NCBI RefSeq assembly: GCF_010093595.1
Contig: NW_022985480.1
Coordinates: forward strand, 1-13,460
Direction: 5' to 3'
Length of the DNA: 13,460 bases
Source of the DNA: Mytilinidion resinicola
Lineage: Eukaryota > Ascomycota > Dothideomycetes > Mytilinidiales > Mytilinidiaceae
Shown here: positions 1 to 9,508 of the stretch, piece by piece
Numbering within the stretch: position 1 is the stretch's first letter
Layout: each line of letters starts with the position of its first letter
Notes under the pieces: generated by a model
Told to the model about the DNA's origin: nothing
What the model saw: the letters and a program-made list of their open reading frames with translations, nothing else
Databases searched by the model: none
Program-made: the position numbers and the translations under genes

Positions 1-156
1 CCCTAACCCTAACCCTAACCCTAACCCTAACCCTAACCCTAACCCTAACCCTAACCCTAACCCTAACCCTAACCCTAACCCTAACCCTAACCCTACCCCT
101 AACCCTAACCCTAACCCTAACCCTAACCCTAACCCTAACCCTAACCCTAACCCTAA
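1..156. repeat. Telomere, (CCCTAA)26 with one variant unit
   Basis: This is a run of 26 hexamers read as CCCTAA on the plus strand, equal to TTAGGG on the other strand, starting at base 1 and ending at base 156. It is the terminal array of a chromosome left end, since the C-rich strand is at the 5' side. One unit, at 91-96, reads CCCTAC instead of CCCTAA. The array ends abruptly at 157, where a degraded minus-strand coding frame begins with no spacer. TTAGGG is the usual telomere repeat of filamentous fungi, and also of animals, so the fungal assignment rests on the neighbouring sequence. Confidence 0.98.
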
Positions 157-3100
157 CGCTTTTAACTGCTGCTCTATATCCACCAATCTTATTATCTTCC
201 ACTGTTAATATTCCTCCTTAATAGCCTCCTTTCTATCGGCTGCCGCGCGGGTTCCTTTCTTCGGCTTAGTCTGCATCGCGCACGGGAACTGCAAAAACCG
301 ATGCCACTCTGTGCTAACCCTCCGCAACTATACCCTCCTTGCCTTAGTGCTGAATATTAACTCTGTAATCGACCGACCGTATATTCCCCCTCTAATCCTG
401 GATTTATAGCCGGTCTGGATGTTAAATGCTTTGTTTTTGTTATCCGAATTGTCCTTATCGCCCTGCACCACCGCCTTTATAACCGCCTTGGAATTGATAT
501 ATTAACGGTATATAGCCTTAGTGCCGTGTCTCTATGCTATAATATTTAACTTAACCCCTATCCATCGCAACAACGCTCCTTGCAATGCTATCTTTAAACG
601 GTTGGAATTCCATTTCTCGGGTAACAGGACTGTGTTCTTTCCCCCTTTATCCTCGGCAATGTTTTCGGTTTCTTCTATTGCTTTGTATTTTTCTTCTCCT
701 TGCTCTTTATCCTTCTCTTTATCCTCCTTTTCTTTGTCCTTTTTATCTTCTGCGCTTGCTGCATTATTAATTCAAACCCGCCTCCGCTTTCTCTGTGGCA
801 TTGTCCAACCCTTTTCGGGCTCGGGCTCCTATATAAATGGACTGATCTCTGCTGGTTAACCGCCCTATATACTCTCTAACCTCTGCTAAAATAGCAACAC
901 TAACTATAAATAATACACCACCAATTCGCCCACCGCGCGTGGCAAATATCGGTGGATAACCTTGGCCTTTCCACTAACTCCTATACCTTTGTGGTATGCT
1001 GTTATATATACCACTAACCCGTCCTTAATAAAAATCCCCCTACTATTGCTATTCGGGCTGTTTCGATGCTGCACCGTTATTAACTCTGTTCCACGCGCTG
1101 GCAACCCACCCGTTATATGCACCAACGCTGCCAAATACTGCCGGAATACTCGCATTGCTCGTGCATACTTCTTGATCTCCTTCCCCTTCTATACTAACCC
1201 TTGCTTGCCTTTTGCTGCTATAGCGGCTGCTAGGTTGCTGGCTCCAATATTAATAAACCTCTTCCTAATCTTCTGCTCCTGGCTAACCTAATTACTTAAC
1301 CACCTTTTTCCATGCACGCCCCTAAATCCCAACTCTTAATTTTGCGGGTCCTTAATAAAACTCTATCCTAACTATCGCTCGGCTGGGTTATCTACTAAAT
1401 GCGCCTAATTAATGGCTGGCAATGCAACAGCTTCCTGTCTACTTAACGGCCCCCGCACAACTTAATCAACCTCTTCCAACAATAATAAATCCCGGTGCAA
1501 CTTAACCCGGGCTATCTCTACTAACCCGTGGACTATTAAACGCAACTAGGGCATGCTGAATTGAATATTACTATACAACAACATATCGTCTATCTACTTA
1601 ATTACGCCCTCGGTATTGGTGGTGTACCGGATCTTCATCCTATACGCCTTCAACCGCTGCAACCAATCCACGGGGTGCGGTATTCCGCTATATTAAACCA
1701 ATATTATAAACCGGTCTGCCATCTCTTACATAAATTTAAAATGCGCCGGCGCTATTTCCTCGGCGTTTTTCTGGCTAAAATGCTCCTTTTGTTGTATATC
1801 CGCCGCGCGCTTTTTACGCATCTTTATAGCCTGATATAAAACCAATATGCGGGATATATTAATAATAGCTGCAATCTTAGGCGTGTATGTCAACGCGCTT
1901 TCCTAACCGCATTGCTGGCTAATACCTAAAACGGCCATGCCGCTAATCAATGCGCTGGTGTACTTGTTGTCCGTGAACGGGTGGTCCAACAACGCTAACA
2001 TAAATGCTAAAACGGCCTCCTCTAACCTCTCTTACTCCTCCTCGTTAATTATATAACTGTTGTTGCTATTACTGCTGTTGTTGCTAATATTACTATTATC
2101 GCTATCCTTCTCTTTATCCTGCCCTACTATTATCTTAATCTTTGCCAACGCTAACCCCTGTTTACCTATTAACCTAAATACTGGCCTCTGGTTCTAGATA
2201 TCGCCCTTGCTCTCCAACTCTTCTATCTCCTTACTGCAAATCGGCTCTATTCTGCGGGTTCTCTAAATGTAACGGATAATAGCCAACCAACACGCGCTGT
2301 ATTTAACTATTGTCTTGCCTGTCTGGCGTGCGCTAAACGGCTTCTTATTTGTTTTGTTGCCGGTTTCACGTCGATTAATATAATTTATAGCTGCTAATCC
2401 AACCACGCTGGCTTTAGATGCTTGCTGCGCCTTCTAAATTACTATCTTAACTGCAAAATATAAATTAGCCAACGCTCCCTTTTTCTTCTCGGGCTTGCGC
2501 ATTAACAACTCCAACTACTCGCTATCTAATCTCTTTAAATGCTTTGCCTATCCGGCGCGGTTCAACTATATATTAACCTCGAATCGGTTGTTGTCGGCCT
2601 AGATCTAACTGCTCGCTTCCTTATCGGCTCTCTTAATATTAATTATTGCCTGTGTAAATGCGGCCTCTAATGCCTTCTAGATAGGATCCTTCTATTCTTC
2701 TCTCTCAGCGGCTAGGTTGTGCGCGTTTACCTGGAACAATCGGGCTAACAACGCCTTACTGCTGAATTTCTGGCAATGCACGCCAACTTCCCACATCTTC
2801 GCCCGCTGTATAATGCTCTGCTGCCTTTAGTAATAACATCCTCGCTTTTGCGGATTCTCCCACCTATACTCCTTCTTATAATAGGTCTGCATATTCTGCA
2901 AACCGCGCACTATAGCTCTATACGGCTGGTTGTTTTTATAGGTTCCTAAACATTTCAATCCGTTATGCTAAATAGGTAAATGCGGCACGGGTTTAGCGGT
3001 GGGTGCTGGGAAAACAACCTGCCTATCGTTCTGGGCCTAATCTTCTATATCTGCTACGGCCTTTTATATAGATTTTCGTGTTGCTAATGTTAATTCCTGG

Positions 3101-3270
3101 TGGTGCTTAGTTAAATGCATTTGTAACTGCGTCTTGGTGATGCCGTGGCTATAAACTCGGCAAACTACGATGCGGTACTGCGGGATATGCTCGAAAATTC
3201 GGGTGAATTATTCTATAGCGTTTAATACGATTGCTATAATAATTGCTGTAACGGATTCACGGTTTAATAT
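157..3270 (-). pseudogene. Telomere-linked RecQ helicase N-terminal region (OrsD/DUF3505-like), RIP-degraded, cut by telomere
   Basis: Read on the minus strand, one frame runs 1038 codons with about 38 in-frame stops (nearly all TAA/TAG) and no frameshift. The N-terminus has an OrsD-like start: PQYRIVVC, then a C2H2-like finger at about residues 26-48 (the second Cys is Tyr), an HHQEL stretch, then HNGLKCLGTY and WENPQKRG. The middle has LARLFQVN, SARQTGKT, and the longest uninterrupted part, 904-1155, with GGLPARGTELITVQ and YHKGIGVSGKAKVIHRY. An acidic/Lys-rich linker lies near 690-780. The frame ends QQLKAL and then reads telomere as Leu-Gly. In TLH proteins as I know them, the RecQ ATPase domain follows about here, so that domain is missing. 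The ATA at 3268-3270 may be a mutated ATG, but the start is uncertain. Transcription points at the telomere. The family call is from recognition only, with no search. Confidence 0.8.
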
Positions 3271-3866
3271 AATAATAGGATGATGGAATATTGGATAATA
3301 GATAATTAATAAACGTGTTAATCGCCGTGTTAATAGCGGCCGGACGTGCTTTTAACTACTCTCACCGCTACTTAGACCCTTCCCAACGCCTCCTGCTCTT
3401 AGCCACCTGGATTATTACACCCGTTACTTAACTATATATCTGGGGGATCTATCTACAACCTTACGTGCCTAGGTGCAACTAGTGGCATAGTAGGTCCTGA
3501 TTTCCGGGTACCTAGGGCTTGTAAATGGCTTGCAACGACTACATCTATTACAAACTTTGGGTACTTAACTACCCTCCTACGTTCGCGCCTTAACTGCGAT
3601 CGCTGCGCACGGCCACGAATATCATCACAACCCTAACTACCCCAACGCGACGACGACAATATAATCCAACGGTCGCATCGTTAATCCGAATGGTGCATTT
3701 AATGCGCAATGGTCAATAACTTGCCTGCAGCGTTGGAACCAGCAAATTCGGTTGGGGTTTGCCACAGTATGATTTGATTTTCGTTTCTAAATTATATCGT
3801 TGCAGCGCACGGTTCAGTTTTAAATCATAATATAGCATATGCCACGATATGTTTTACCTATGGGTT
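3271..3866. other. Spacer with little RIP between two TLH fragments
   Basis: No coding frame is recognisable on either strand. The right part (about 3640-3850) keeps many TpG and CpA dinucleotides (for example gttggggtttgccacagtat near 3750), unlike the DNA on both sides. It lies upstream of the telomere-proximal TLH fragment, so it could hold that gene's old promoter, but no clear TATA box or other site can be defended. A telomere-like ccctaactacccc at 3631-3643 is a single short match and probably chance. Confidence 0.5.
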
Positions 3867-4919
3867 GATAGGGCTTTTCTACTTATACTCGCGCTATATA
3901 CAGGCAAAAAATATTAATATCTACTTCTATAGCCGGGTATATTTGCTAATCGACTTCTTATCTATATACAGCTGCAACGGCTGGTACCGCGTTTAGTGCT
4001 TCTCTATTTAAATTGCCTTTAACCGTATAAATACGCCGACTTAATTAATAACCGACGCCTGGCTAAACCGCGCTAACCCGTTTATAGCCTCCTAAATTGC
4101 GGCTTTAACAGGTTCCTCCTCCTGCTTTAGGTCTGCGTTTGGCTCCTTAATATATGCTAATAAATCCGGCCTCTCTATGCCTACTAAATACGGCAACCAC
4201 TGCGTCCGCTCCAACCACGGGTTTACCTCGTCTCTCTCGCCGGCCTAGATAGTTATTTGGACTCGCTTCTCTATATTTGCCCACGCCTCTACTATCTTCT
4301 TCCCTAACTACGCCTATACAATCTTGCCGTCAACGGGAACAGGTTCTGGCCTAGCTTCCTAGCCTTGCCTAGGTTATTGCACTTTAAAATACTGTAATCC
4401 GTGGCCTTATATAAAAAACTGCTGGTAATAAACGTATTTAAATGCCTTTTTAATGCGTGCCTGCACCCTCTTTTCTCCTAATTAACTTAGCCGTCCTGGC
4501 TTCCTTCCTGCTAACCACCTATAAATCTTTTGCTAATACTTTTTTATTGCCCTAATACTCCGCAATATATAACAGTAATAGCCTGGTTCTAGTTAATATA
4601 ATAATCTATCCGAATATAATAGTAACTGGCTAACTAGCGCTATAATACTATCCGGCATTTTAAACTTACTCGGATACTGGATAACTCCGGGCTATTTACG
4701 CACACCTTCTTTAATTAAATCGGCCTTTTTGCGCGGTACCTTGTGGATTTTTTATAAATAGCCTTTAATCTAGTCTAGCTATACGCTATACCTGCACTTC
4801 TTATAAATAGCTAATTAGAATTCGGCTAAATACTTAAAATACCTGCTCTTAGTACTAGATTTAGCTATTTTAAACACTTAGTCTGCCTTTAGAATTAACT
4901 CTTGCTTAATATTTAATAG
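3867..4919 (-). pseudogene. Second TLH-type protein, OrsD-like N-terminal domain, RIP-degraded and 3' truncated
   Basis: One minus-strand frame runs 351 codons with no frameshift, but with many TAA/TAG stops where Gln or Trp would fit. Features in order: KKCRYSV followed by a degraded H..IHKVPRKKADLIKEGV segment (C2H2-like finger plus helix), FKMPDSIIALV, then GYYCYILRSIRAIKK (second zinc-binding segment), VQARIKKAFKYVYYQQFF, HGLQYFKV, and then VNPWLERTQWLPYLVGIERPDLL, GLARFSQASV, RYQPLQLYIDKKSISKYTR. This order is what I associate with the OrsD (PF12013) module that starts fungal TLH genes. The recognisable protein stops at KSPINP near 3867, where the sequence becomes unrelated and less mutated. 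It is a diverged paralogue of the 157-3270 fragment, in the same orientation. Some N-terminal sequence may continue to about 4980 without recognisable motifs. Confidence 0.75.
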
Positions 4920-5615
4920 GCGGCGACGAGTGCTACTTATAGGTTGCTAGGTGCAATTTCCACCTTTTTTTCGCCTTGCTACTACAGTTGCTGCAGTTGC
5001 TAATTACCTTAACCACCTGCTAAACTATTATAACTATAGCCTAACTTATAATATAACTATACCTGCGCGGGATCTATATATAACTGCACAGGATCTGCGC
5101 TAATATATATATCCGGGCTTAAAGTTCTCGTCCCTAACTAAAAATTAGGCCTGTAGCTACCTTATTTACTGCTATACCTTCCTTGCCTGCACCTAATACG
5201 CTATTATTAGATGTTAACTACGCCTGCCTTCTATAGGCATTAGTTTAGTACTGCTGCTAATATTTATATAGTATATATAGCCACGGCTAGTAGTGTTCTG
5301 CTGCGCGCTTAGTTGCGGTTATAGCAGTTCTGTAAACACTACAACTTCCACCTAACCCTAACTAACTATACGGGTTAACCTAATATAAATCGGCTAGGGG
5401 GTGTAACTAAATACGCTGAATAATATACTAAAATTTAGTGCAATTCCGGCTGCAGGATATAAATAGAACCTGCCTCTAAAAAATAAATAGAATAAGCCCT
5501 GTGCCTAAATCTACGCCCTGGTCTAGTATTTTCTATCCTTAATAAATAAATGGAATAAGGGCTGGTTCTATTTACCGCCGTGGGATAGGCACCTACCTAC
5601 TTTTTTTTTAAAACT
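4920..5615. other. Spacer between TLH fragments
   Basis: This AT-rich, RIP-affected DNA separates the 3' end of the helicase fragment (5616-7088) from the start of the second OrsD-like fragment. I read both strands and found no convincing protein. The only structure seen is an inverted repeat at 5460-5574 and a T9 run near 5601. Promoter or terminator functions would be expected from position but are not visible. Confidence 0.45.
5460..5574. repeat. Imperfect inverted repeat
   Basis: The left arm TAAATAGAACCTGCC (5460-5474) pairs with the right arm GGCTGGTTCTATTTA (5560-5574), one mismatch in 15. A second similar word sits inside in direct orientation: AATAGAATAAGCCCTG near 5488 and AATGGAATAAGGGCTG near 5549, whose ends differ mainly by inversion of the GC block. 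The arms may be the ends of a small mobile element or a hairpin in the untranslated region of the flanking TLH gene. Confidence 0.4.
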
Positions 5616-7088
5616 TTAATAACCCTAAACTTCCTATTTCCTAACCTACTCTATAAATCTAATAAATCCCTAATATATTTAATTTAACTCTAATCTACCC
5701 TATTAAACCTTTCTGCTAAACTATTATAATACGCTCCTCTAATTCCTATTACTACCTTCTTTCTACCCCCTCTTTTATATCTTCTTTTTAATAAAATTTC
5801 TAAACTTTTTAGAATACTATATCTATACTGCGTATACTACTACTGCTAATACTTTTTTATACTAATACTGCTTTCCTTTTTACTTCTACTACCCTTTCTA
5901 TATTATATTTTTTTTATAACTTATATAAACCCCCTATAGTAATCCGCACTTCTAACACCCTAAAAATAGTGCCTATAATATTTTTACCCCCTTTTTTTAC
6001 GCCTTTTTTATCGGGTTTATTTTTTCTTAAAATATCTTAATTACTACCTAAATATTCTCCGCTTCCGGCTTATTATAATACTAAATCTTGTGCCTCTTAC
6101 TTCTTTCCTTTTATACCTAATATTGCTGGCAACCTATTTTTTACTACTCTATTAATTTAACTAATCTATCTACTTCTAATACTTTTATTAACTATAAACT
6201 TGCCTTTCTAATTATTTATACCTTTTAAACTAATAACTGCTACTTAAATTCTACTTTTTCTATAACCGCCTTCTTTTCTATCTAAAGCGTTGCTAGTAGT
6301 ACCCCTAATATACTGTTTACTATAGTAACACCCTATATATTATTATCGGGCTTATTAGCGTTTTTAATTATAACTATTATACTAGCGTGTATATTTTAAT
6401 TAATCGAAATAATCTTATCTATATTTCTGTTAGCAACTACTATATTAGTTATTACCTTAGCTTTTATAACTGCCTTTTTTTTATTAACTGCTACCCCTAA
6501 ACGCGCTTAATATTGCTAATATTTCTATTCCCCCTTTTTATATTTTACTTACTTTTAGTTCCTATTTATTATACTGTTAATTATCTTTTTTATATAACTT
6601 TTACCTATAATAAATCCCTATATTTCCTTTTTAACGTCCTCTCTAAAATCCTACTTATAAATAACACCTTTTTTATCTATTTAAAATCCGTGTATAATTA
6701 TTACTTTACTCTTCTGCCTATTACGCTCTACCCTTCCGCTCTCCTGCGCGTAATACCGTATTTTTCGAATTATTCTAATATATACTACCGCTTAAATTAT
6801 TAGTATATTAATACCTAACCCTAATATATTTATAGCCGTAAATACCTGCTATTACTCTTTAGTTAACTACTTTACTAACTTATTTTTCTTTTTACTACTT
6901 CCTATATTTTAGTGGAAATAAACGCACTCTAAAACTTCTACTAATCGAATTATCTTTTTTACTATATTATAATATATAATTACCTGCCCTTCTATATACT
7001 TCTGCTTTAAACTTTCTACTAACTTAATAACTGCGTTTTTTTCCTTTTATATATTATATTATTAAATACGGTATTATTATAGTATCGA
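5616..7088 (-). pseudogene. Telomere-linked RecQ-like helicase, C-terminal half, heavily RIP-degraded
   Basis: One minus-strand frame runs 491 codons with about 55 in-frame stops and no frameshift. Near the upstream end is KYIEGQVIIYYNIVKKI (RecQ motif IV region; YYN was probably YCN), then VYFH, then QVFTAINILGLGIN (motif V, ALGxGID with D to N). It is followed by RYYAQESGRVERNRQKSKVIII, which carries the motif VI core Y-A-Q-E-S-G-R with the usual A-G-R-D region mutated. The tail has GFIIGKSYIKKIIN and Tyr-rich positions that look like former Cys (VKYKKGE, QKIGCQQY, GC-x-KCGLL), matching the Cys-rich C-terminus of fungal TLHs. Motifs I-III are absent because a Ty3 element begins at about 7089. 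The TAA at 5616-5618 may be the old stop or a mutated Gln. This is the most heavily mutated of the three TLH pieces. Confidence 0.82.
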
Positions 7089-7509
7089 CCGTAACACCCT
7101 ACCTACCGAAATTCTGCCGCAGATTACTATAACTCTAGCAATCTGCACCGGCCTACTACTGTTAGCTAGCCTCCTGCTCTACCTACTCTACTTTACTTCT
7201 ATTTTACTTCCGCTTCCTATTTTATCCTGCTCCAGCTACCTACTAGCTGCCCTTTTTTCCTATTACCTAATTTAGTAAAAACCTTATATATACGCGTGCT
7301 ACGCGCCGAAATAGTATAGAGGCTGTATGCTACGCGCTCGGCCACGCTTTTATATCTAGTAGCCTGTCTCCCGTTTTCCTATTCTTTATACAACGTCTTA
7401 ATTCTTTATATAGTATTATATATAGCACCTAATTAACGCTCTTTTTTAAGCCCTTAACCTCTTGCGTATAGCGCTATTATAATATTATATTATATCTACT
7501 TTTACTACT
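7089..7509 (+). repeat. Putative 5' LTR and leader of a Ty3/Gypsy element
   Basis: The TLH helicase frame loses recognisable similarity at about 7088, and a plus-strand gag starts at 7510, so a 5' LTR is expected between them. The sequence from about 7090 (cgtaacaccctacctaccga) looks like the start of a fungal Ty3 LTR (TGTAACACCC type). It is richer in GC than its flanks as far as about 7260. No second copy lies in the window and the 3' edge of the LTR is not visible, so both limits are inferred from the neighbours. Confidence 0.4.
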
Positions 7510-8887
7510 ATAGACACCTTTACTAACCCGACTATAATACTTTTAAAGCTCGTTAGCTCTATAAAAGAATAGCAGGCTGCTATAATAGAAGTTTTATCCG
7601 CCTAGAAATAGGAAATTACTGCTCTATAAAAGGAAGTAGCCGTAATTCGGTCTAAATCTACCCCTACTTTACTACTAGCGCCCGACTAATAATTTATAGG
7701 GCCTCCTGTTTATAAATTAAATAATAGCTTAATACCTACTAATAATATAAACTGTATACGGACCCTAACTATTAAAGTTACTTCGCCGACTTTAACAGAC
7801 TTCTTCCTAACAGCCGCCGCCCCGCCAACTCTAAAAACCGAATATCTAATTAACCCTCTAATATTTAAGGGGAGTTAAAAGGAACTCCTAATCTTCGTCC
7901 GATAACTATAGTATAAACTAGAAGGAAATGCTAATTAATACCTAACTAAACGTGCTCGCCTGCTATACGCTTACTCTTAATTAGAATTTAACCTATTAAC
8001 GCTTATTAACCCCTTAATAAACTAAAATATCTGCACTATTAATTAACTTATCCAATTCCTGCAGGCTATATACGGCAATCCGAACCAGAAATTTACGTCC
8101 TTAAATCGACTCTATATACTAAAGTAAGGAAGGCGTGCCTTTATATCGCACTTTACTAAATTCCGATAACTTACCGCTAATATAGATCTAAACAAAGCTG
8201 GCCTAATAACTTAGCTTTAATACTTTTTTTCTAATAAACTCCGCCGTGTAATAGTTAGCGCTACTACCCCGGACAATCTAAATAACTATACTAACTTAAT
8301 CGCGAAGTATAATAATAATCTATAATTCCTGCCCGGCCGACCCTTTTAATATTCCCCTCCGTTATAAAAGAACCTAGATATAATAGAAATTAATATATCT
8401 AAATATACTCTAGCCGGCTTAGCTAAATAAGATAAATATTATCGAAAGGGCCTCTACTTTAAATGCGGAAAGTATAGCTATATCTCCTGTAATTACTCTA
8501 TTTCCTTACCCTAAGTCCGATTATCTAGCGTAGATAAGCCTTTAAGCCCCTAACCGCGTATATACGCGTAATTAACTAATTCCACCTAATTTTTATCTAC
8601 CCGCCGTTTCTTTATATCTACTGCTTTATTCTCTAGCTCTAATTAATCTAGAGGTAGCCGCTTATCCTATATAAAGAAGTTGTTAAAAGCCCTATCCTGG
8701 GGCTAAGTTACCCTCTAGGACTATTCTAACCCCGGATTTCTATAAACCTGTTTAAAAAACCTAAACCTAACTTCTAGAAATAATAGATTTTTATCCCCGT
8801 TTCTATATAATAATATAATAGGTCGTCTTTTCTATACCTTCTAAGTGTCTTATACTAAGGCAGGGTATAGATAAGTTATTATCGGGG
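7510..8887 (+). pseudogene. Ty3/Gypsy gag polyprotein, RIP-degraded, interrupted by a second retrotransposon
   Basis: Gag is the capsid and nucleocapsid protein of an LTR retrotransposon. The plus-strand frame opens with ATA GAC ACC at 7510, a likely ATG changed by TpG to TpA, and stays in one frame for at least 317 codons to the zinc knuckle. The capsid part (about residues 115-290) has the fungal Ty3 pattern: EYLINPLIFKGS, YKLEGNAN, TKRARLLYAYS, LIQFLQAIYGNPN, FISHFTKFR, LITxLxYFFSNKLRR. Then comes FLPGRPF, a basic linker, and a CCHC knuckle at 8452-8493 reading YFKCGKYSYISCNY. There Cys1, His and the last Cys have become Tyr, as TpG to TpA and CpA to TpA mutations would produce. A Ser/Arg-rich tail follows. 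The frame reaches 8887, where the 3' LTR of a minus-strand element begins, so no pol from this element is present. Confidence 0.85.
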
Positions 8888-9346
8888 TGTAATAGTCTTT
8901 AAAAGGTAAGGTAATAATTAATTAAGGTCTAAAACAGGGTTATTACTTCTAATAGGTAGTATTAAAGTCTTAAGTTAAATATAAGGTTCCTATTTATATA
9001 AAGAAGCGTTCCTTTATATAAAAGCTCCGTTCTAAGAAACCTTCTACTTATATAGCTTTTAGGGCTCGCAGCCCTTAAGCGTTTCGAGCTTAATAAGCGC
9101 TTGCATAGTTCTATACTTACTTTTTTTTGTAAGCCTAGTAAGCTATTATATAACCCTATTTTTATAATATCTTACTTTTAGATCGTTTCTATCTACTAGC
9201 AGTTTATAGGGGAATCTAGGATCCCTATACGTTCTATATATAACTTTTTTAGTTCTATAACTTAGTTCTGCGTTATTAATCTTATCTACTTACTTATTTC
9301 TATAAGTGCCTCTGCGCTTAGGTTGTTTATATTACGGGTTATAATA
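8888..9346 (-). repeat. 3' LTR of the minus-strand chromovirus, RIP-mutated
   Basis: On the minus strand this begins TATTATAACCCGTAATA at 9346, directly after a polypurine tract. It aligns along its first 330 bases or so with the unmutated plus-strand sequence starting TGTTACAACCCGTAATA at 13128. In the first 195 aligned bases I count by hand about 49 differences that are C to T or G to A in this copy and about two A to G. The end at 8888 (minus-strand CTATTACA, likely once CTGTTACA) is chosen as a TG...CA boundary and gives 459 bp. It is less certain than the 9346 end. Confidence 0.85.
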
Positions 9347-9361
9347 CTCGCTCCCCCTTTT
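9347..9361 (-). other. Polypurine tract
   Basis: The minus strand reads AAAAGGGGGAGCGAG immediately before the first base of the 3' LTR. This is where the plus-strand primer for LTR retrotransposon reverse transcription is cut. Its position fixes the orientation of the element (minus) and the LTR start at 9346. A perfect short palindrome, CTTTCGGCCCGAAAG, lies next to it at 9366-9380. Confidence 0.8.
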
Positions 9362-9508
9362 AAAGCTTTCGGCCCGAAAGTATTTCTATAGTAGGGTCTT
9401 AGATAAGTAGCTAGTAATACCCTATCTATTAGGCCGTTATTATACTACTCTATTTCTTTTTTTATAATATCTAATACCTTAAAAGCTAAGAAATAAAAAA
9501 GCTATTTT

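Noticed and set aside
521..1839. Plus-strand frames of 61-112 codons at 521-859, 585-770, 962-1291 and 1561-1839
   Set aside because: All overlap the minus-strand TLH frame, have no recognisable motif and show the same T/C-driven composition.
6513..6803. Open plus-strand frame of 96 codons, hydrophobic, Leu/Tyr/Phe-rich
   Set aside because: It is the complement of the TLH helicase fragment. T- and C-rich RIP DNA gives long hydrophobic frames on the wrong strand, and the minus strand carries clear RecQ motifs here.
3631..6826. Short internal telomere-like words (ccctaactacccc at 3631, taaccctaacta near 5354, cctaaccctaa near 6814)
   Set aside because: Each is two units or less, and in DNA this rich in CTAA they are expected by chance.
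5600..7080. T/C-rich low-complexity tract as a possible pyrimidine-rich satellite
   Set aside because: No period is visible, and the minus strand translates in one frame to the RecQ C-terminal region, so the strand bias comes from a purine-rich coding strand plus RIP.
9061..9074. Hairpin AGGGCT-CGC-AGCCCT as a possible terminator
   Set aside because: It lies inside the mutated LTR and the matching part of the young LTR does not form it, so it is probably incidental.
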